Of a stretch of 64,000 nucleotides of DNA, positions 50,668 to 61,200 are shown one piece after another. Below the pieces are notes generated by a model. It worked only from the letters and a program-made list of their open reading frames with translations, ran no database searches and was not told where the DNA came from. The number at the start of each line of letters is the position of its first letter. Position 1 is the stretch's first letter. The stretch is from the NCBI RefSeq assembly GCF_013167215.1, contig NZ_JABJWY010000034.1, positions 1,240,001 through 1,304,000 on the forward strand, written 5' to 3'. A program made the position numbers and the translations under genes. This DNA is from Sphingobacterium prati (lineage in GTDB: Bacteria > Bacteroidota > Bacteroidia > Sphingobacteriales > Sphingobacteriaceae).

Positions 50668-51420
50668 ATGGCGACACTAAGATTTATATTGCTTGCACTT
50701 ATATCAGTTGTTTGCTCACTGCCTTCTGCTTCTGCGCAAAACTCCCTTCCTAGAAATCTAAAAGAAACAGCTTCATTCTTAAATCTTAACGTTTCGGACA
50801 GTCTAAAAAACATAATCAAGCATAGTGACGAGGAAAAGTTAAGTGAATTAACCGACAATGAACTTGAAAGTGAATTTGAATTGATTGACTCGCTCCTTTC
50901 GACCGGAAAATCTCCATTATTTACATATTTAAATAATAAAGGAATCCACAACTTTAAAAAAGATGTGATTTTGGAATACTATAAACTACTGCTCTCAGCT
51001 GGTTATGTAAAAGAAGATTCTCTCCTGAAGACATTTAAACTGAAGGAAAACAAATTGAAAAAGGAAATCAAACAGCGGATGAATGCGGACACAATTGCCG
51101 GTATTTATATCCCGAAAAACCTTGAAGATTGTTTTGTCCAAATAGACTCGTTCTGGGATGATAGCACCAAAAATAAAGTAAGAGAAATGACAGAGTCAGA
51201 GTTTATGGCTGGCTCACATTTCGGATTTGGAATGTGGATGAGAAATAACTGGGGACTCTGGGGAGGTTCAAGGCTTTCAACGTATTTCACCAAACGGGGA
51301 ATAAGACATCCTGACGACATGTCTGGTATCATATTAACAAGTTATTATAGGAAATTAAAGGGGAAAGATCCCGATGTAAAATCGCAGCTAGAATATTATA
51401 AAAAGTATTGGATCCCATAA
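50668..51420 (+). CDS. DUF6794-like secreted protein
   Basis: A 250-residue protein with signal peptide (about 1-24, SASAQ). The C-terminal half (about 140-240) fits the DUF6794 pattern: IPKNLEDCFVQIDSFWDDS, then FGFGMWMRNNWGLWGGSRLS and FTKRGIRHPDDMSGII. The N-terminal half is helical. Function is unknown. A TATATTTG -7-like box lies at 50634-50641, just before the ATG. The frame has an in-frame stop and then continues NYPPEYYKDLASKRLEG to 51489, so it may be slightly C-terminally truncated. Confidence 0.75.
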   Translation: MATLRFILLALISVVCSLPSASAQNSLPRNLKETASFLNLNVSDSLKNIIKHSDEEKLSELTDNELESEFELIDSLLSTGKSPLFTYLNNKGIHNFKKDVILEYYKLLLSAGYVKEDSLLKTFKLKENKLKKEIKQRMNADTIAGIYIPKNLEDCFVQIDSFWDDSTKNKVREMTESEFMAGSHFGFGMWMRNNWGLWGGSRLSTYFTKRGIRHPDDMSGIILTSYYRKLKGKDPDVKSQLEYYKKYWIP

Positions 51421-51619
51421 AATTATCCTCCAGAATATTATAAAGATCTAGCATCGAAAAGGCTTGAAGGAACAGCAGACATTAACAAATAGGACACTGC
51501 AAATCAAAGTAGGATTAGAGATATCATTAAAGCAGAACAATATGGAATTATTAAAAAAGAATCGCCTAGGAAAAACTTAAGGTACTAGGCAGGATGCTTA
51601 TAAATAAGATGTAGAGTTA

Positions 51620-52318
51620 TTAAGAAGAAAATGAATCTGAAAATCTAAATGTATAGTATCCGATCACCTCATCGTAGTATGACTTAATAAAAAGAATAAC
51701 AAATTCTTCCAGTTTAGGCTGTGGAACGAGCGCTGAATAATCCTTTACTAGGCCTAATATGTCAATATGGAATAACAAATCATATTCATCATCTGAGTGG
51801 AGTTCTGTGATGAGAAGATCTGCATTTTCGTCAATTTCGCAAACATCGTTCACGCTGTGGGCAGTTAAAAATGATATAAATACCTGCTGCATAAATTGAA
51901 AGTTTTCAGCTGGTATGTCTTCTTTCTGATTTGGAAAGATTTCGCTCATTGTCTTTATCCTATTTTTAGGCTTATTGAACTTTTTATGCCACCAATCAAG
52001 TGTCATCAAAATAAATACTGCAATGTTAACTATAGCGATTAAACCAATGAAAATATTGAATAATATAGGCAGGGATTTTACAAATATTTTAAAGATGTTA
52101 ATTTGATTTAGTGCTTCAATATTAAAACAAAAGGAAATCAAGCTTGCTAAACCAATAAACTTAAGCCAACCGTAAGCCTTTTCCAAATAAAGGTAACCAC
52201 AAACAAGTAGGAAAGCTACTGTGCCAAGTAAAATATCATAAGCATCTGAACCACGGTTAATGGTCTCAAATATTTCCCTTGCTAAAAGTACAGCACAGAA
52301 TGAAAATATAAAACGCAT
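51620..52318 (-). CDS. Hypothetical membrane protein (232 aa)
   Basis: Four TM helices in the N-terminal half (about 1-110: FIFSFCAVLLAREIFETI, LLGTVAFLLVCGYLYL, FIGLASLISFCFNIEAL, FNIFIGLIAIVNIAVFILM), then a soluble C-terminal part rich in acidic residues. No family recognised. Stands alone in the island. Confidence 0.6.
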   Translation of the reverse strand: MRFIFSFCAVLLAREIFETINRGSDAYDILLGTVAFLLVCGYLYLEKAYGWLKFIGLASLISFCFNIEALNQINIFKIFVKSLPILFNIFIGLIAIVNIAVFILMTLDWWHKKFNKPKNRIKTMSEIFPNQKEDIPAENFQFMQQVFISFLTAHSVNDVCEIDENADLLITELHSDDEYDLLFHIDILGLVKDYSALVPQPKLEEFVILFIKSYYDEVIGYYTFRFSDSFSS

Positions 52319-52392
52319 AAATAGTTTAATAATTTGACAAAAGTAATAAACCTTGCTAACTGTTTATAAAGGAATCTTTTTAGCTTAGTCAG

Positions 52393-52572
52393 TTATTTCC
52401 CCAAAATATCTTCCAGTGTTTTTAAAAGCTCCTCTCCCCTAAGATTTGTGGCTATAATCACGCCTTTCGGATCCAAAAGAAAATTTTGGGGAATTCCTCT
52501 CACATGATATAATTCAGCTACCTCACTTTGCCAGCCAATCATATGATCAAAGCCTCCGAAATCTCCATCCAT
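52393..52572 (-). pseudogene. C-terminal fragment of a TlpA/AhpC-type thioredoxin
   Basis: Fifty-nine codons from ATG at 52572 to TAA at 52393-52395: MDGDFGGFDHMIGWQSEVAE, then LYHVRGIPQNFLLDPKGVII. This is the end of a TlpA-like thioredoxin fold (GxPxxFLLDPKG.I.A.NLRGEEL). The CxxC half is missing, and an in-frame stop lies just upstream of this ATG. So it is a decayed copy, perhaps from a SusCD/TlpA-type operon. Confidence 0.75.
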
Positions 52573-53107
52573 TTATCTTTTTCTTACAAAATGATTTTGA
52601 ACGATTGAATTTAGAAAGATTTTTGTACCCATGTAATCTCACCTAAAAATAGCTACACTTATCAATGTAGTTTGATAAATTGATGTAAGCGGAAAATAGT
52701 ACATCGTCAGCCAGGTTTCGTAGAGCCTGACAGGCAGTTGATAGTTTAAGCTTGTCGACCTATTTGTGGTAACTAACGTCCGATGAAAAGTGTCCCCTCT
52801 TGTAATGACGGCAGAGCTACCTATCAACTTAGATATTTATGAATTCGGAGTGAACGCAACGCCGAATTGAAAAAGAATTTTTTTAAGTTGAGTCAACTGT
52901 TCGGAAAATCCGAATAGTTTAACAGGTTGGGAACAAAGTGGGCATATCCAGTCAAATATAGCAACTTCAAATTTTATTATTATCTTTACTGTAAAGTAAT
53001 AGACCAAATCATTTAACTGATTAATCATTAAATTTCTATGCATATTAATCATTTAATAGGCAGGTGTATTTTGCTTCAATTGATTACATGGAATAAAACC
53101 GCAAATT
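52573..53107. other. Gene-poor stretch in the accessory island
   Basis: No gene that I can support. A short minus-strand frame at 52837-53052 (with FDWICPLCSQPVKLFG) has a Cys-x-x-Cys, but no recognisable family. The region is probably decayed DNA around the thioredoxin fragment. Confidence 0.45.
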
Positions 53108-53527
53108 ATGTTCATAATTGATATCCGTTGGATTTTTAAGCTATTGTTTAACCTAGCGATCCTCGTTGTAATCGGCAGGTTATTTTATGCACCCTATGAG
53201 CCAAAACTGCAAGGGACCAATCTCGTGTATATATTTCCTTGTATTGGAGTCTTAAGTAGCTATCTTTATCTAGCAGTCTGGTTTGGCTGGAAAAGAGCAT
53301 TTAGGATATTACTATACATTGGCATATATATATTGTTAACATGCTATTTTGTACTGAGGGAATCCTTACCAAAATGGTTGGACTATACTTTGACAATTTC
53401 AATCCTCATATTGCTTGGATATGGTGTTTACCGTATCGTTAAATACCTAATTAGCTTGATTAAAAATATAAGAACGCGGTTCAATGCCAATAAGATACGT
53501 AATAGAAATAAAACTGAAAATCGTTGA
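53108..53527 (+). CDS. Hypothetical membrane protein (139 aa)
   Basis: A small protein with four TM helices (about 8-25, 42-58, 66-84, 98-116, for instance WKRAFRILLYIGIYILLTC and LTISILILLGYGVYRIVKYL) and a basic C-terminal tail (RFNANKIRNRNKTENR). It starts MFIIDIRWIFKLLFNLAILV. No family recognised. Likely inner membrane. Confidence 0.6.
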   Translation: MFIIDIRWIFKLLFNLAILVVIGRLFYAPYEPKLQGTNLVYIFPCIGVLSSYLYLAVWFGWKRAFRILLYIGIYILLTCYFVLRESLPKWLDYTLTISILILLGYGVYRIVKYLISLIKNIRTRFNANKIRNRNKTENR

Positions 53528-53783
53528 GCCAGACCGCAAATCAGCATAAATGGAAAAAATGTTCTCGCTGTTAAAGTCTTAAATCCTATCATCGGCTTCA
53601 AAAAGAATTAACAAAAGGAGGTCTAATCGATAAATTATCTCAACATCGTTCCTTCTGGTCGTCTTATTGATTGTTATAAAGTTACCACGGGTAGTTTCAT
53701 TTTCGTTACTGCGCGAAAACTAATAATGAAAGTTGACTTTCTTGCTCTTTCCGCTCTGTGGCCAGTCAGCTATCAATTAAAAT

Positions 53784-54101
53784 CTAAGGCTTTATTTCTT
53801 TGAATATCGGCTGGAATTCGCGATGCCATTTCTCCAATTTATTATTCTTAAACCTAAATAAATAGAATTCATCATCAAAAGGAACATTCCTGTAGGAAAT
53901 AACTTCTATAGTATCCGTAGCGTTTACTTCCTTTTGCGCAATTGAATAGGATGATCCAAGAATATTAACAACTTGCAATTTAGACATCCCCAATTCAAGC
54001 TGCTCCATTTTCGATTTTCTCATTGTGGCAATGCGTGTGCCAGAACAAGAAGACAACACCACAGTTAAAAGACTTAAAATGGCTATTAAATTATTCTTCA
54101 T
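53784..54101 (-). CDS. Small BamE/SmpA-like lipoprotein
   Basis: A 105-residue lipoprotein; lipobox VLSSC near residue 19. The mature part has the two-helix, three-strand look of SmpA/BamE-type domains: ELGMSKLQVVNILGSSYS matches the G(M/L)xxxxVxxxLG signature. Such domains bind other outer-membrane proteins or occur in many unrelated exported proteins. Because the match is limited to this signature, the call is tentative. Standing alone. Confidence 0.6.
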   Translation of the reverse strand: MKNNLIAILSLLTVVLSSCSGTRIATMRKSKMEQLELGMSKLQVVNILGSSYSIAQKEVNATDTIEVISYRNVPFDDEFYLFRFKNNKLEKWHREFQPIFKEIKP

Positions 54102-54303
54102 ATATCTAATTTAAGAAATAATTTCATTAAGTTGACCTATTTATGTCAGAGATCGGGTTTAGAATTGAAAGCTGTTTGCTTTTCCATTTTATTATATTTA
54201 CTCAAAAAGGGTCGCAACCTTAGCTAGGTTTCGGTCGGAAAATTTTGAGTTAAAATTGGAGAAGATAAATCGGGATCGCTTGGATGAAATTGTTTAACCG
54301 CAT

Positions 54304-54873
54304 TTAAGCGAGCTCTTTCCTTATTCTGCTCAAGGACTGCGGCGTAATCTTGAGATAAGAGGCGATATACTGCTGTGGAACCTGCTGAACAATCGCTGGG
54401 TAACGTCGCAAAAGTTCCATGTATTTGGTTTTCGCATCGCCATAATTCAGAAAATCATTATCTTTTATTTTTTGAAGCAATGACGCTTCACTAAGGGTTT
54501 TGAAATAAACATATAGATTTGGAATGCTCTGCAAATAACGTTCAAAAGCTGAAAAAGCTATCGTATAAATTTTGCTGGCAACGACTGCCTGAATAGCCTC
54601 TGTCGCGGGCTGTCTAGTATAGTAACTTTCAAGATTTGCAAAAAATTGGTGCTCCTTGATAAAATACTTTGTGACATCATTGCCTGATATATCCGCACCC
54701 AGCAAACGTAAGATACCGCTTTCAACAAAGAGAATCTCAGACGCTACTTCATGAAGTTCTTCGATATAGGTACCCGCTTTTACCTGGCGTAATTTAAAAC
54801 TCGAAGCAAGCAGATCAATATCGCTTGCCGCAAGTATTCCTCCAAAAGCAAGTGCAGCCTTAAGTTTTTTCAT
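54304..54873 (-). CDS. Crp/Fnr-family transcriptional regulator
   Basis: A 189-residue protein with a cyclic-nucleotide-binding beta-roll (about 25-120: VKAGTYIEELHEVASEILFV) and a C-terminal winged helix ending YIASYLKITPQSLSRIRKEL. The C-terminal recognition helix is typical. It is short for Crp (about 210-230) because the N-terminus is compressed. It shares one base with the stop of the reductase gene upstream (TAATG overlap), so it is co-transcribed and may regulate that gene. Ligand unknown. Confidence 0.85.
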   Translation of the reverse strand: MKKLKAALAFGGILAASDIDLLASSFKLRQVKAGTYIEELHEVASEILFVESGILRLLGADISGNDVTKYFIKEHQFFANLESYYTRQPATEAIQAVVASKIYTIAFSAFERYLQSIPNLYVYFKTLSEASLLQKIKDNDFLNYGDAKTKYMELLRRYPAIVQQVPQQYIASYLKITPQSLSRIRKELA

Positions 54874-55898
54874 TATTTTACGATTTGTAGTTCCAATAGA
54901 CTGTTTGCACAGGAGATTACAGCTTCTTTAACAGGAATGGGCTTCCATCCCAGTTCTCTCTGCGCTTTACTGATATCTGTTTGCCTCCTAACCATCTCCA
55001 ACAAAACCGGTTTGAGCTCTGGGCGAAACTGCGCGAGCATCCTTGTTATAAAGTTAGGAAATTCTGCTGTAGGAATTTTTCGCTCCGGAAAATTTTCCTT
55101 GAGGATAAGCGCCACGGCCTTGAGGGTAGAATAGCCAGTCGCAGCGATATACCTATTGCCAGCTGCCTCAGGCCTTTCCATCGACAAAATCAAGAGGTCG
55201 GCGACAGAACGGACATCGACAAGATCAAAACCGATCTTGGGTAAAGCAGGATAACTTCCGTTCATCAAAGCGACAATGATCTCTGCAGACGTACCATAAT
55301 CTTTTTCGATCACCGGCCCCAAAATAGCCCCTGGACATACTGTAACCAATTCCAGCGAGCTAGCGTCTTGTCTGATAAAATCCCAGGCGGCCTTCTCGGC
55401 GATGGTTTTACTTTTATAATATGGCGTAATATCGCTCTTACTGCCTATATCCGTCCAATCGTTTTCTGTAAAAATTTTGCTAGGATCTTTCGCTGGTTGG
55501 CCATAGGCTACAGCGGCTAATGAAGAGGTCATCACAACCCGCTTAACGTTGTTGTCTACGGCGGCTCTCAAAATATTTAAGGTACCGTTTTTTGCCGGTA
55601 CGATTAATTCATCCTCATTCTTTGGCAGTGTTGCCGGAAAAGGTGATGCAACATGCTGGATAAAGTCCACTCCCTTTGCAAGATCGTTCCAGATACTTGC
55701 ATCGTTTAAATCTGCGACTACAAAGTGCAGCTTACTCAAATGATCGGTATGCTGGCCAATCACCTCTTTTATCGATGATATGCGATCTCTGTTCCGTAGT
55801 GTACCTATCACCTCATAGCCTTTATTAAGCAATTGAATGGCCGTATGTGCGCCTAAAAAACCGGTAACTCCGGTCAGTAATACTTGCTGATTTTTCAT
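54873..55898 (-). CDS. Extended SDR (NAD-dependent epimerase/aldehyde reductase type)
   Basis: A 341-residue protein with the Rossmann start VLLTGVTGFLGAHTAIQLL (GxxGxxG about residue 10) and the DVR-type D. The catalytic motif YYKSKTIAEKAAW contains YxxxK, and TSSLAAVAYGQ is the Ser part. This fits the dihydroflavonol-4-reductase-like extended SDRs, which act as aldehyde/ketone reductases. Substrate unknown. It forms an operon with the Crp/Fnr-type regulator that follows. Confidence 0.88.
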   Translation of the reverse strand: MKNQQVLLTGVTGFLGAHTAIQLLNKGYEVIGTLRNRDRISSIKEVIGQHTDHLSKLHFVVADLNDASIWNDLAKGVDFIQHVASPFPATLPKNEDELIVPAKNGTLNILRAAVDNNVKRVVMTSSLAAVAYGQPAKDPSKIFTENDWTDIGSKSDITPYYKSKTIAEKAAWDFIRQDASSLELVTVCPGAILGPVIEKDYGTSAEIIVALMNGSYPALPKIGFDLVDVRSVADLLILSMERPEAAGNRYIAATGYSTLKAVALILKENFPERKIPTAEFPNFITRMLAQFRPELKPVLLEMVRRQTDISKAQRELGWKPIPVKEAVISCANSLLELQIVK

Positions 55899-55941
55899 TT
55901 TCTTTTATTTGTAAAGTTCGGATGATCTGAACAAGCTACCA

Positions 55942-56133
55942 TTACCATTTGTTAAGAAATACGGCTTTTACATCTTTTGTGATTAGTTGCACTACTTCAC
56001 CTATCTCTGAACAGATATAAACAGTTTTATCCATCTTTTCCAAATAAAGAGCAAACTCGTCGAGTACCTCAACGTCATCCCCAAAAAGAACAAAACGGTC
56101 GAAAATTTCACAAAGGACTCTAAGGGTTTCCAT
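55942..56133 (-). CDS. Small ORF (63 aa), low confidence
   Basis: METLRVLCEIFDRFVLFGDD from ATG at 56133; a longer frame reaches inside the heme oxygenase gene and is not believable. It lies between heme oxygenase and the reductase gene on the same strand. No domain recognised. It may be a real small gene or noise. Confidence 0.3.
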   Translation of the reverse strand: METLRVLCEIFDRFVLFGDDVEVLDEFALYLEKMDKTVYICSEIGEVVQLITKDVKAVFLNKW

Positions 56134-56245
56134 TTTCAAACCCAACCTCTTTTGGAAAAAAATCATAACAATCATAACACATATTTTTAGAATACTTAAA
56201 TGGCGCCCCGCTGACACCAGAAAACAACGGGGACACCATAGATAA

Positions 56246-56794
56246 TCAGATTTGAAATGCATCAGCAAATCGGGCAAACGTTTCTCGTGCCGCATAAATG
56301 GCATCTGCAGCATGTTCTTCCGAAATATTTGCACGCAAAACATCAATAAAGACATTCCATTTCTGACTTGTTTCTGAACCGTAGCCGGAAAAAAAGGAGA
56401 TTCCTTCAGTTATTCCGTATTTCGCCAGCATTTGAACAATGATCATGCCTCCCATTACGGAACCTTCCATGATGTAAAGTGCGCCCATCGCCTTAGCTGT
56501 GCTGTCGATGTTAGGGACATGTACTTCTGGAAGTTCGTTCAGATCTCCGCCTAAGTCCACGATATCTTCTGCAAGACTGACGGCATGTCGCCTTTCGGGA
56601 TAATCTGGCAGGATTTCCCTAGTGATATACGGGGCAATGGCGTCTTCTAATTTCTTGAAGTAGCTGTAAAATATTTTTAACAGATCTGCGTATTCCGCAT
56701 TGCTACGGATCGACTTTAATCTGGCGACAACCAATTTCTCCAGTTGTTGGTGCTGCAAGGCGGTTTGCTTTCTTAATTCTTCTTGTATCATCAT
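56246..56794 (-). CDS. Biliverdin-producing heme oxygenase
   Basis: A 182-residue helical protein. The proximal-His region is KQTALQHQQLEKLV (His near 15), and the distal glycine-rich helix is GALYIMEGSVMGGMII (about 115-130), the family's GxxYVxEGSxLGG signature. It degrades heme to biliverdin, CO and iron, supporting iron acquisition or heme detoxification. Same direction as, and 37 bases after, the OMF gene of the efflux operon, so it may be a read-through neighbour. Confidence 0.88.
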   Translation of the reverse strand: MMIQEELRKQTALQHQQLEKLVVARLKSIRSNAEYADLLKIFYSYFKKLEDAIAPYITREILPDYPERRHAVSLAEDIVDLGGDLNELPEVHVPNIDSTAKAMGALYIMEGSVMGGMIIVQMLAKYGITEGISFFSGYGSETSQKWNVFIDVLRANISEEHAADAIYAARETFARFADAFQI

Positions 56795-56831
56795 TATTGT
56801 TTTTTATTGTAAAAAGGTGATTTTTGTCGGA

Positions 56832-58256
56832 TCATTCTACTCCGCCACCCAGACTGCGATACAGGTCGGCCATGGCGGAAAGCTCCTGACGTCGGACGGA
56901 GGCGAGGTCAAGTTCGCTCTGCAATACATTAACCTGTGCCGTAATCACTTCGAGATAGTTTGCCATGCCATTCACGAAAAGGGTATTGGCATTTGCTGTT
57001 GCCTGCTGAAGTGTGTGGACACGTTGGGTTGTAATGTACTGCTGTTGTTTCAGCTTCTCAATCTTTATTATGGCATCGGAGACCTCTCCAACCGCTCCCA
57101 AGACTGTTTTTCGAAATGCAACAATTGTTTTCTCTCGTTCAATAGCAGCTATCTTATACTGTGTACTAAGTTCCTTATGTTGGAGTAATGGCTGTAAGAT
57201 AGTTCCGCCCACAGTACCAAAGAGTGCCCCCGGAATATTGAACCAATCGCTTGCTTTCAGTGCCCCCACTCCGCCTGCGGCAGTAATACGAAGAGCAGGA
57301 TACATCTGCGCTTTGCTGATGCCTACTTTTGCATTCGCAATCACCAGGTCCAGCTCACGGCTCCGAACATCTGGCCGTCGCCGGACCATATCAATTGGAA
57401 CACCAGTCGACAGCTGCTCTGGAAATTTAATCTCTTCGAGCATAGTACGTCCCTGCTGTATACCGGGCAATTCACCAGCAAGCACATGTAGCGCATTCTC
57501 CTGCAATATGATTTCCTTTTCGAGTTGCGGGATCAGCTCCGCTACTGCCAGTCGCTGTGCCTCGGCTTGCTGAACCGCCAAATAGGTTGCCTGCCCCATC
57601 CTATACTGCACGTTTGTGATACGCAAAGTACTATCATTTAATGCCATGTTCGCTACTGCGACACGACGCTGCTGATCTAACATAAGAAGATTATAATAAC
57701 CTTTTGAAACACTTACAATCAGATCGGTCTGCAAGGTTTTACGAGCCTCGTCGCTCTGTAAATAAGCGGCAAGCACGGCTTTGTTGGAATGACGGATCTT
57801 TCCCCAAACATCGGCTTCCCAAGTCAGACTGGCTCCTAAGGAATAATCCTCGATATGATTGGCCCCTAAAAACTGGCTTGCCGTCATCCCGTTGAGGCTG
57901 TAATTGGAAGGATTACTTGTATTTCCCGTTGCGTTGAGACTAACAACGGGTAGATTGTTCCATTTTGACTGACGTACAAGCAGATGTGCTGATTCAATAT
58001 TTTTCAGCGCGACCTGCATGTCAAAGTTTTTCTTCAGGGTACTATCAATCATTACCTGCAACACTTTATCCGTGAAAAAACTCTTCCATGGCAGCATAGC
58101 GATACCCAGTGTATCTTTCTCGGTCTCGCCACGGAAAGCCGCAGGCAGTTCTGGCCTGGGCAGCTGGACGTCTTTAGTAACTGCGCAGCCACCCAGTGTA
58201 GCCAGTAATACAATGACTGGAATGATCTGACGATAGTTTTTAATTAAATAGCTCAT
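56832..58256 (-). CDS. RND efflux outer-membrane lipoprotein (TolC/OprM type)
   Basis: A 474-residue protein with lipobox LGGC near residue 25 (so lipid-anchored, as in OprM/NodT). Two TolC-like repeats of alpha-helical barrel and beta-barrel strands: SKWNNLPVVSLNATGNTSNP (first) and ISKAQMYPALRITAAGGVGA (second). VRRRPDVRSRELDLVIANAK is a conserved family stretch. It is the third gene of an adaptor-pump-outer-membrane set; the pump gene ends 21 bases upstream. Confidence 0.95.
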   Translation of the reverse strand: MSYLIKNYRQIIPVIVLLATLGGCAVTKDVQLPRPELPAAFRGETEKDTLGIAMLPWKSFFTDKVLQVMIDSTLKKNFDMQVALKNIESAHLLVRQSKWNNLPVVSLNATGNTSNPSNYSLNGMTASQFLGANHIEDYSLGASLTWEADVWGKIRHSNKAVLAAYLQSDEARKTLQTDLIVSVSKGYYNLLMLDQQRRVAVANMALNDSTLRITNVQYRMGQATYLAVQQAEAQRLAVAELIPQLEKEIILQENALHVLAGELPGIQQGRTMLEEIKFPEQLSTGVPIDMVRRRPDVRSRELDLVIANAKVGISKAQMYPALRITAAGGVGALKASDWFNIPGALFGTVGGTILQPLLQHKELSTQYKIAAIEREKTIVAFRKTVLGAVGEVSDAIIKIEKLKQQQYITTQRVHTLQQATANANTLFVNGMANYLEVITAQVNVLQSELDLASVRRQELSAMADLYRSLGGGVE

Positions 58257-58277
58257 AAATATCTCTTTTTATTTGTC

Positions 58278-61200
58278 TTAGGCTTCTAGAGCAGGTTGGA
58301 TCGCTGGTGTTGGTTGCGTTTTCTTACCTGATATTTTTTCCTGTAGGGCCTGAAATACAACGAACAGCACCGGTATGATAAACAATCCCAGAATGACACC
58401 ACTGATCATTCCACCGGCAGCGCCTATACTGATGGAATGGTTTCCCATAGCTGATGGCCCAGTGGCCCGCATCATAGGGGTAATACCCGCGACAAACGCG
58501 ATTGAGGTCATAATAATGGGCCGGATACGCAGTTTGGCAGCCTCTAATGCCGACTGCAGCAATGTACGCCCTGCATGTCTGCGTTGTACCGCAAATTCGA
58601 CGATCAGGATTGCATTTTTGGCCAGTAGCCCGATCAGCATAATTAATGCTACCTGGATATAGATATTATTGTCAATACCTGCCATGCCAATAGCTGCAAA
58701 AACGCCAATGATACCTGTTGGAACTGAAAAAACCACAGCCAAAGGAAGGATATAGCTGTTGTACTGTGCACACAACAGGAAGTAAACAAATAGTAGAGAG
58801 AGCGAAAAAATAATCACGGACTGTCCGCCGGACGAGATTTCTTCCCTAGTCATTCCCGAAAATTCATACGAGTAACCTGATGGCAACACATCAGCTGCAA
58901 CCTCGCGGACAGCTTGGATAGCGTCGCCGGTACTATAGCCAGGTTTGGGCACGGCATTGACACCGATCGAGTTGAAAAGGTTATATCGTGTAATCACTTC
59001 TGGTCCAAAGACTCTTTTCAAACTTACCATTGTTTTTATGGGAACCATCTTGCCAGATTTATTCTTGACATAGACTTCGTTCATCGAGGCCGGATCTGCA
59101 CGTTCCTCTTTGTCGGCCTGCACCATGACCCGATAATATTTACCAAAGCGATTGAAATCAGAAACCTGCGCACTGCCGAAGAAAGACTGCATTGTTCCAA
59201 GAACATCTTTTTCGTCCACCTCCAATTGTTCAATTTTTTCATGGTCAAGAATCATCTCGTACTGTGGATAGTCTGCACGGAAGGTGGTAAACGCGACAGC
59301 TATTTCTTTACGTTTGCTCAACTCGGCGATAAACCTGTTGGCAATTCCACCAAATTTATCCAGTTTGCCGCCGGCTTTGTCTTCGAGCACCAGATCCAGC
59401 GCATCCACATTGCTGAACCCAGGAACGGTAGGAAAAGAAAACACAAAGCACTGCGCCCCTTTTATTGTATTGAGCCGTTTTTGAATTTCAGCAATGTTAG
59501 CGGAGACATCGTTCATCGATCCACGCTCACCATCTTTCTTCATTCTGAAAAATGCAACACCGGATGAAGGGCTTGTTGAACCAGTCAAAATGTTAAATCC
59601 TGCAATTTCATTGAAAGCGAATTTTGCCTCCATGTCCCTGACTTTGTTAGCAGCCTCATCTAGAATTGCCTGTGTCCTGTTCATTGAAGAACCCGGCGGA
59701 AGGTTTACTGAGATCGCTATAAAGCCTAGATCTTCTGATGGAATAAAGCCGGTCGGAGTCCGACGAATAAGCCAGCCCGTAATGACAACTACGAGTACGA
59801 GCCCAGCAAGACTTACCCATTTAAACTTGATCAGTTTTTTCACTGCGGCAACATACTTATCAGTTACATTTTCAAAGCTTTTATTGAAGGCGTAGAAAAA
59901 ACGCTGTTTAAAATTGGTAGGCGCTTTATGATGATCATGATTGACATCTTTCAACAATAAGGCACATAATGCGGGGCTGAGTGTCAACGCGTTCAAGGCA
60001 GAAATAACAATTGCAATAGCTAAAGTAAAGGCAAACTGACGGTAAAACACACCTGCAGACCCTTTCATAAAGCCAACAGGAAGAAATACCGCTGCCATGA
60101 CCAAGGTAATCGATATAATGGCACCAGTGATCTCATGCATCGCGGCCATAGTCGCTTTTTTGGCTGTCATGTTTTTATTCTCCAGTTTGGAATGCACAGC
60201 TTCAACAACAACAATGGCATCATCGACTACGATACCTATGGCCAGCACGAGTGCGAATAATGTCAGTAAGTTAATGGAAAATCCGAAGACGGACATGAAG
60301 AAAAAGGTACCTATGACAGCTACAGGAACAGCGATGGCTGGAATCAACGTGGACCGGAAATCCTGTAAAAATATATATACAACGATAAAAACAAGAATAA
60401 AAGCTTCCAACAGCGTATGCTGTACCTGATTAATGGATTGATCAAGCATATCCTTGGTATTGTAGAGTATTTGTTGCTTGATCCCTGGAGGGAAATCTTT
60501 CTCAGCTTTTTTCAAAAACTCGGCTACCTTCGTCTGTATTTCTCTTGAGTTTGATCCCGGCAGCTGTACTACTTCAAACAAAATACTTTGTTTATCATGT
60601 ACTGTATTTAGTGAGTTATAAGTGTAGCTCCCTAGTTCAACTTTAGCAACATCTCTCAATTTCAAAATACTTCCATCTACGTTCGATCTAATGATTATGT
60701 TTCCATATTCTTCAGGTTTGGTATATTTTCCTGAATACTTAAGAACATACTCAAAAGACCTGTTACTTGATTGTCCAAATCTTCCTGGTGCCGCTTCCTG
60801 GTTTTTACTTTTGACGGCAGCCATCACTTCTGTTGGTGTGATGCTGTAAGCAGCCATTTGTGCCGGATTGAGCCAAATACGCATGGAGTAATCTTTATTA
60901 CTTCCTAAAAATCTTACCTGTCCAACCCCTTGTATCCGTTTGAGCTCCGAAATTACATTGATCTGGGCATAATTGGTTAAGTATGTCGCATCGTAAAGTT
61001 TTGGATTTTCACTCATCAGATTGATAGCCATAACGAGCGAGTTCTGGACTTTTTGAGTGGTTATACCCGCCTGAACTACTTCTAACGGCAAGAGTCCGGT
61101 GGCAGATGAAACCCGGTTCTGTACATTGACAGCGGCCTGGTCGGGATCTGTGCCCAACTTAAAGTATACTGATATAATGAGTGTACCGTCGTTGCTCGAA

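Noticed and set aside
52837..53052. Minus-strand frame with CPLC motif (about 71 residues)
   Set aside because: One Cys-x-x-Cys is not enough to call a thioredoxin or zinc protein; no family match and the surrounding DNA looks decayed.
55942..56355. Long version of the small ORF overlapping heme oxygenase
   Set aside because: Its N-terminal half lies in another frame of a well-supported heme oxygenase gene; only the short 3' part is kept, at low confidence.
58914..59567. Plus-strand frame (about 217 residues) opposite the RND pump
   Set aside because: Antisense to AcrB-type sequence; no independent evidence.
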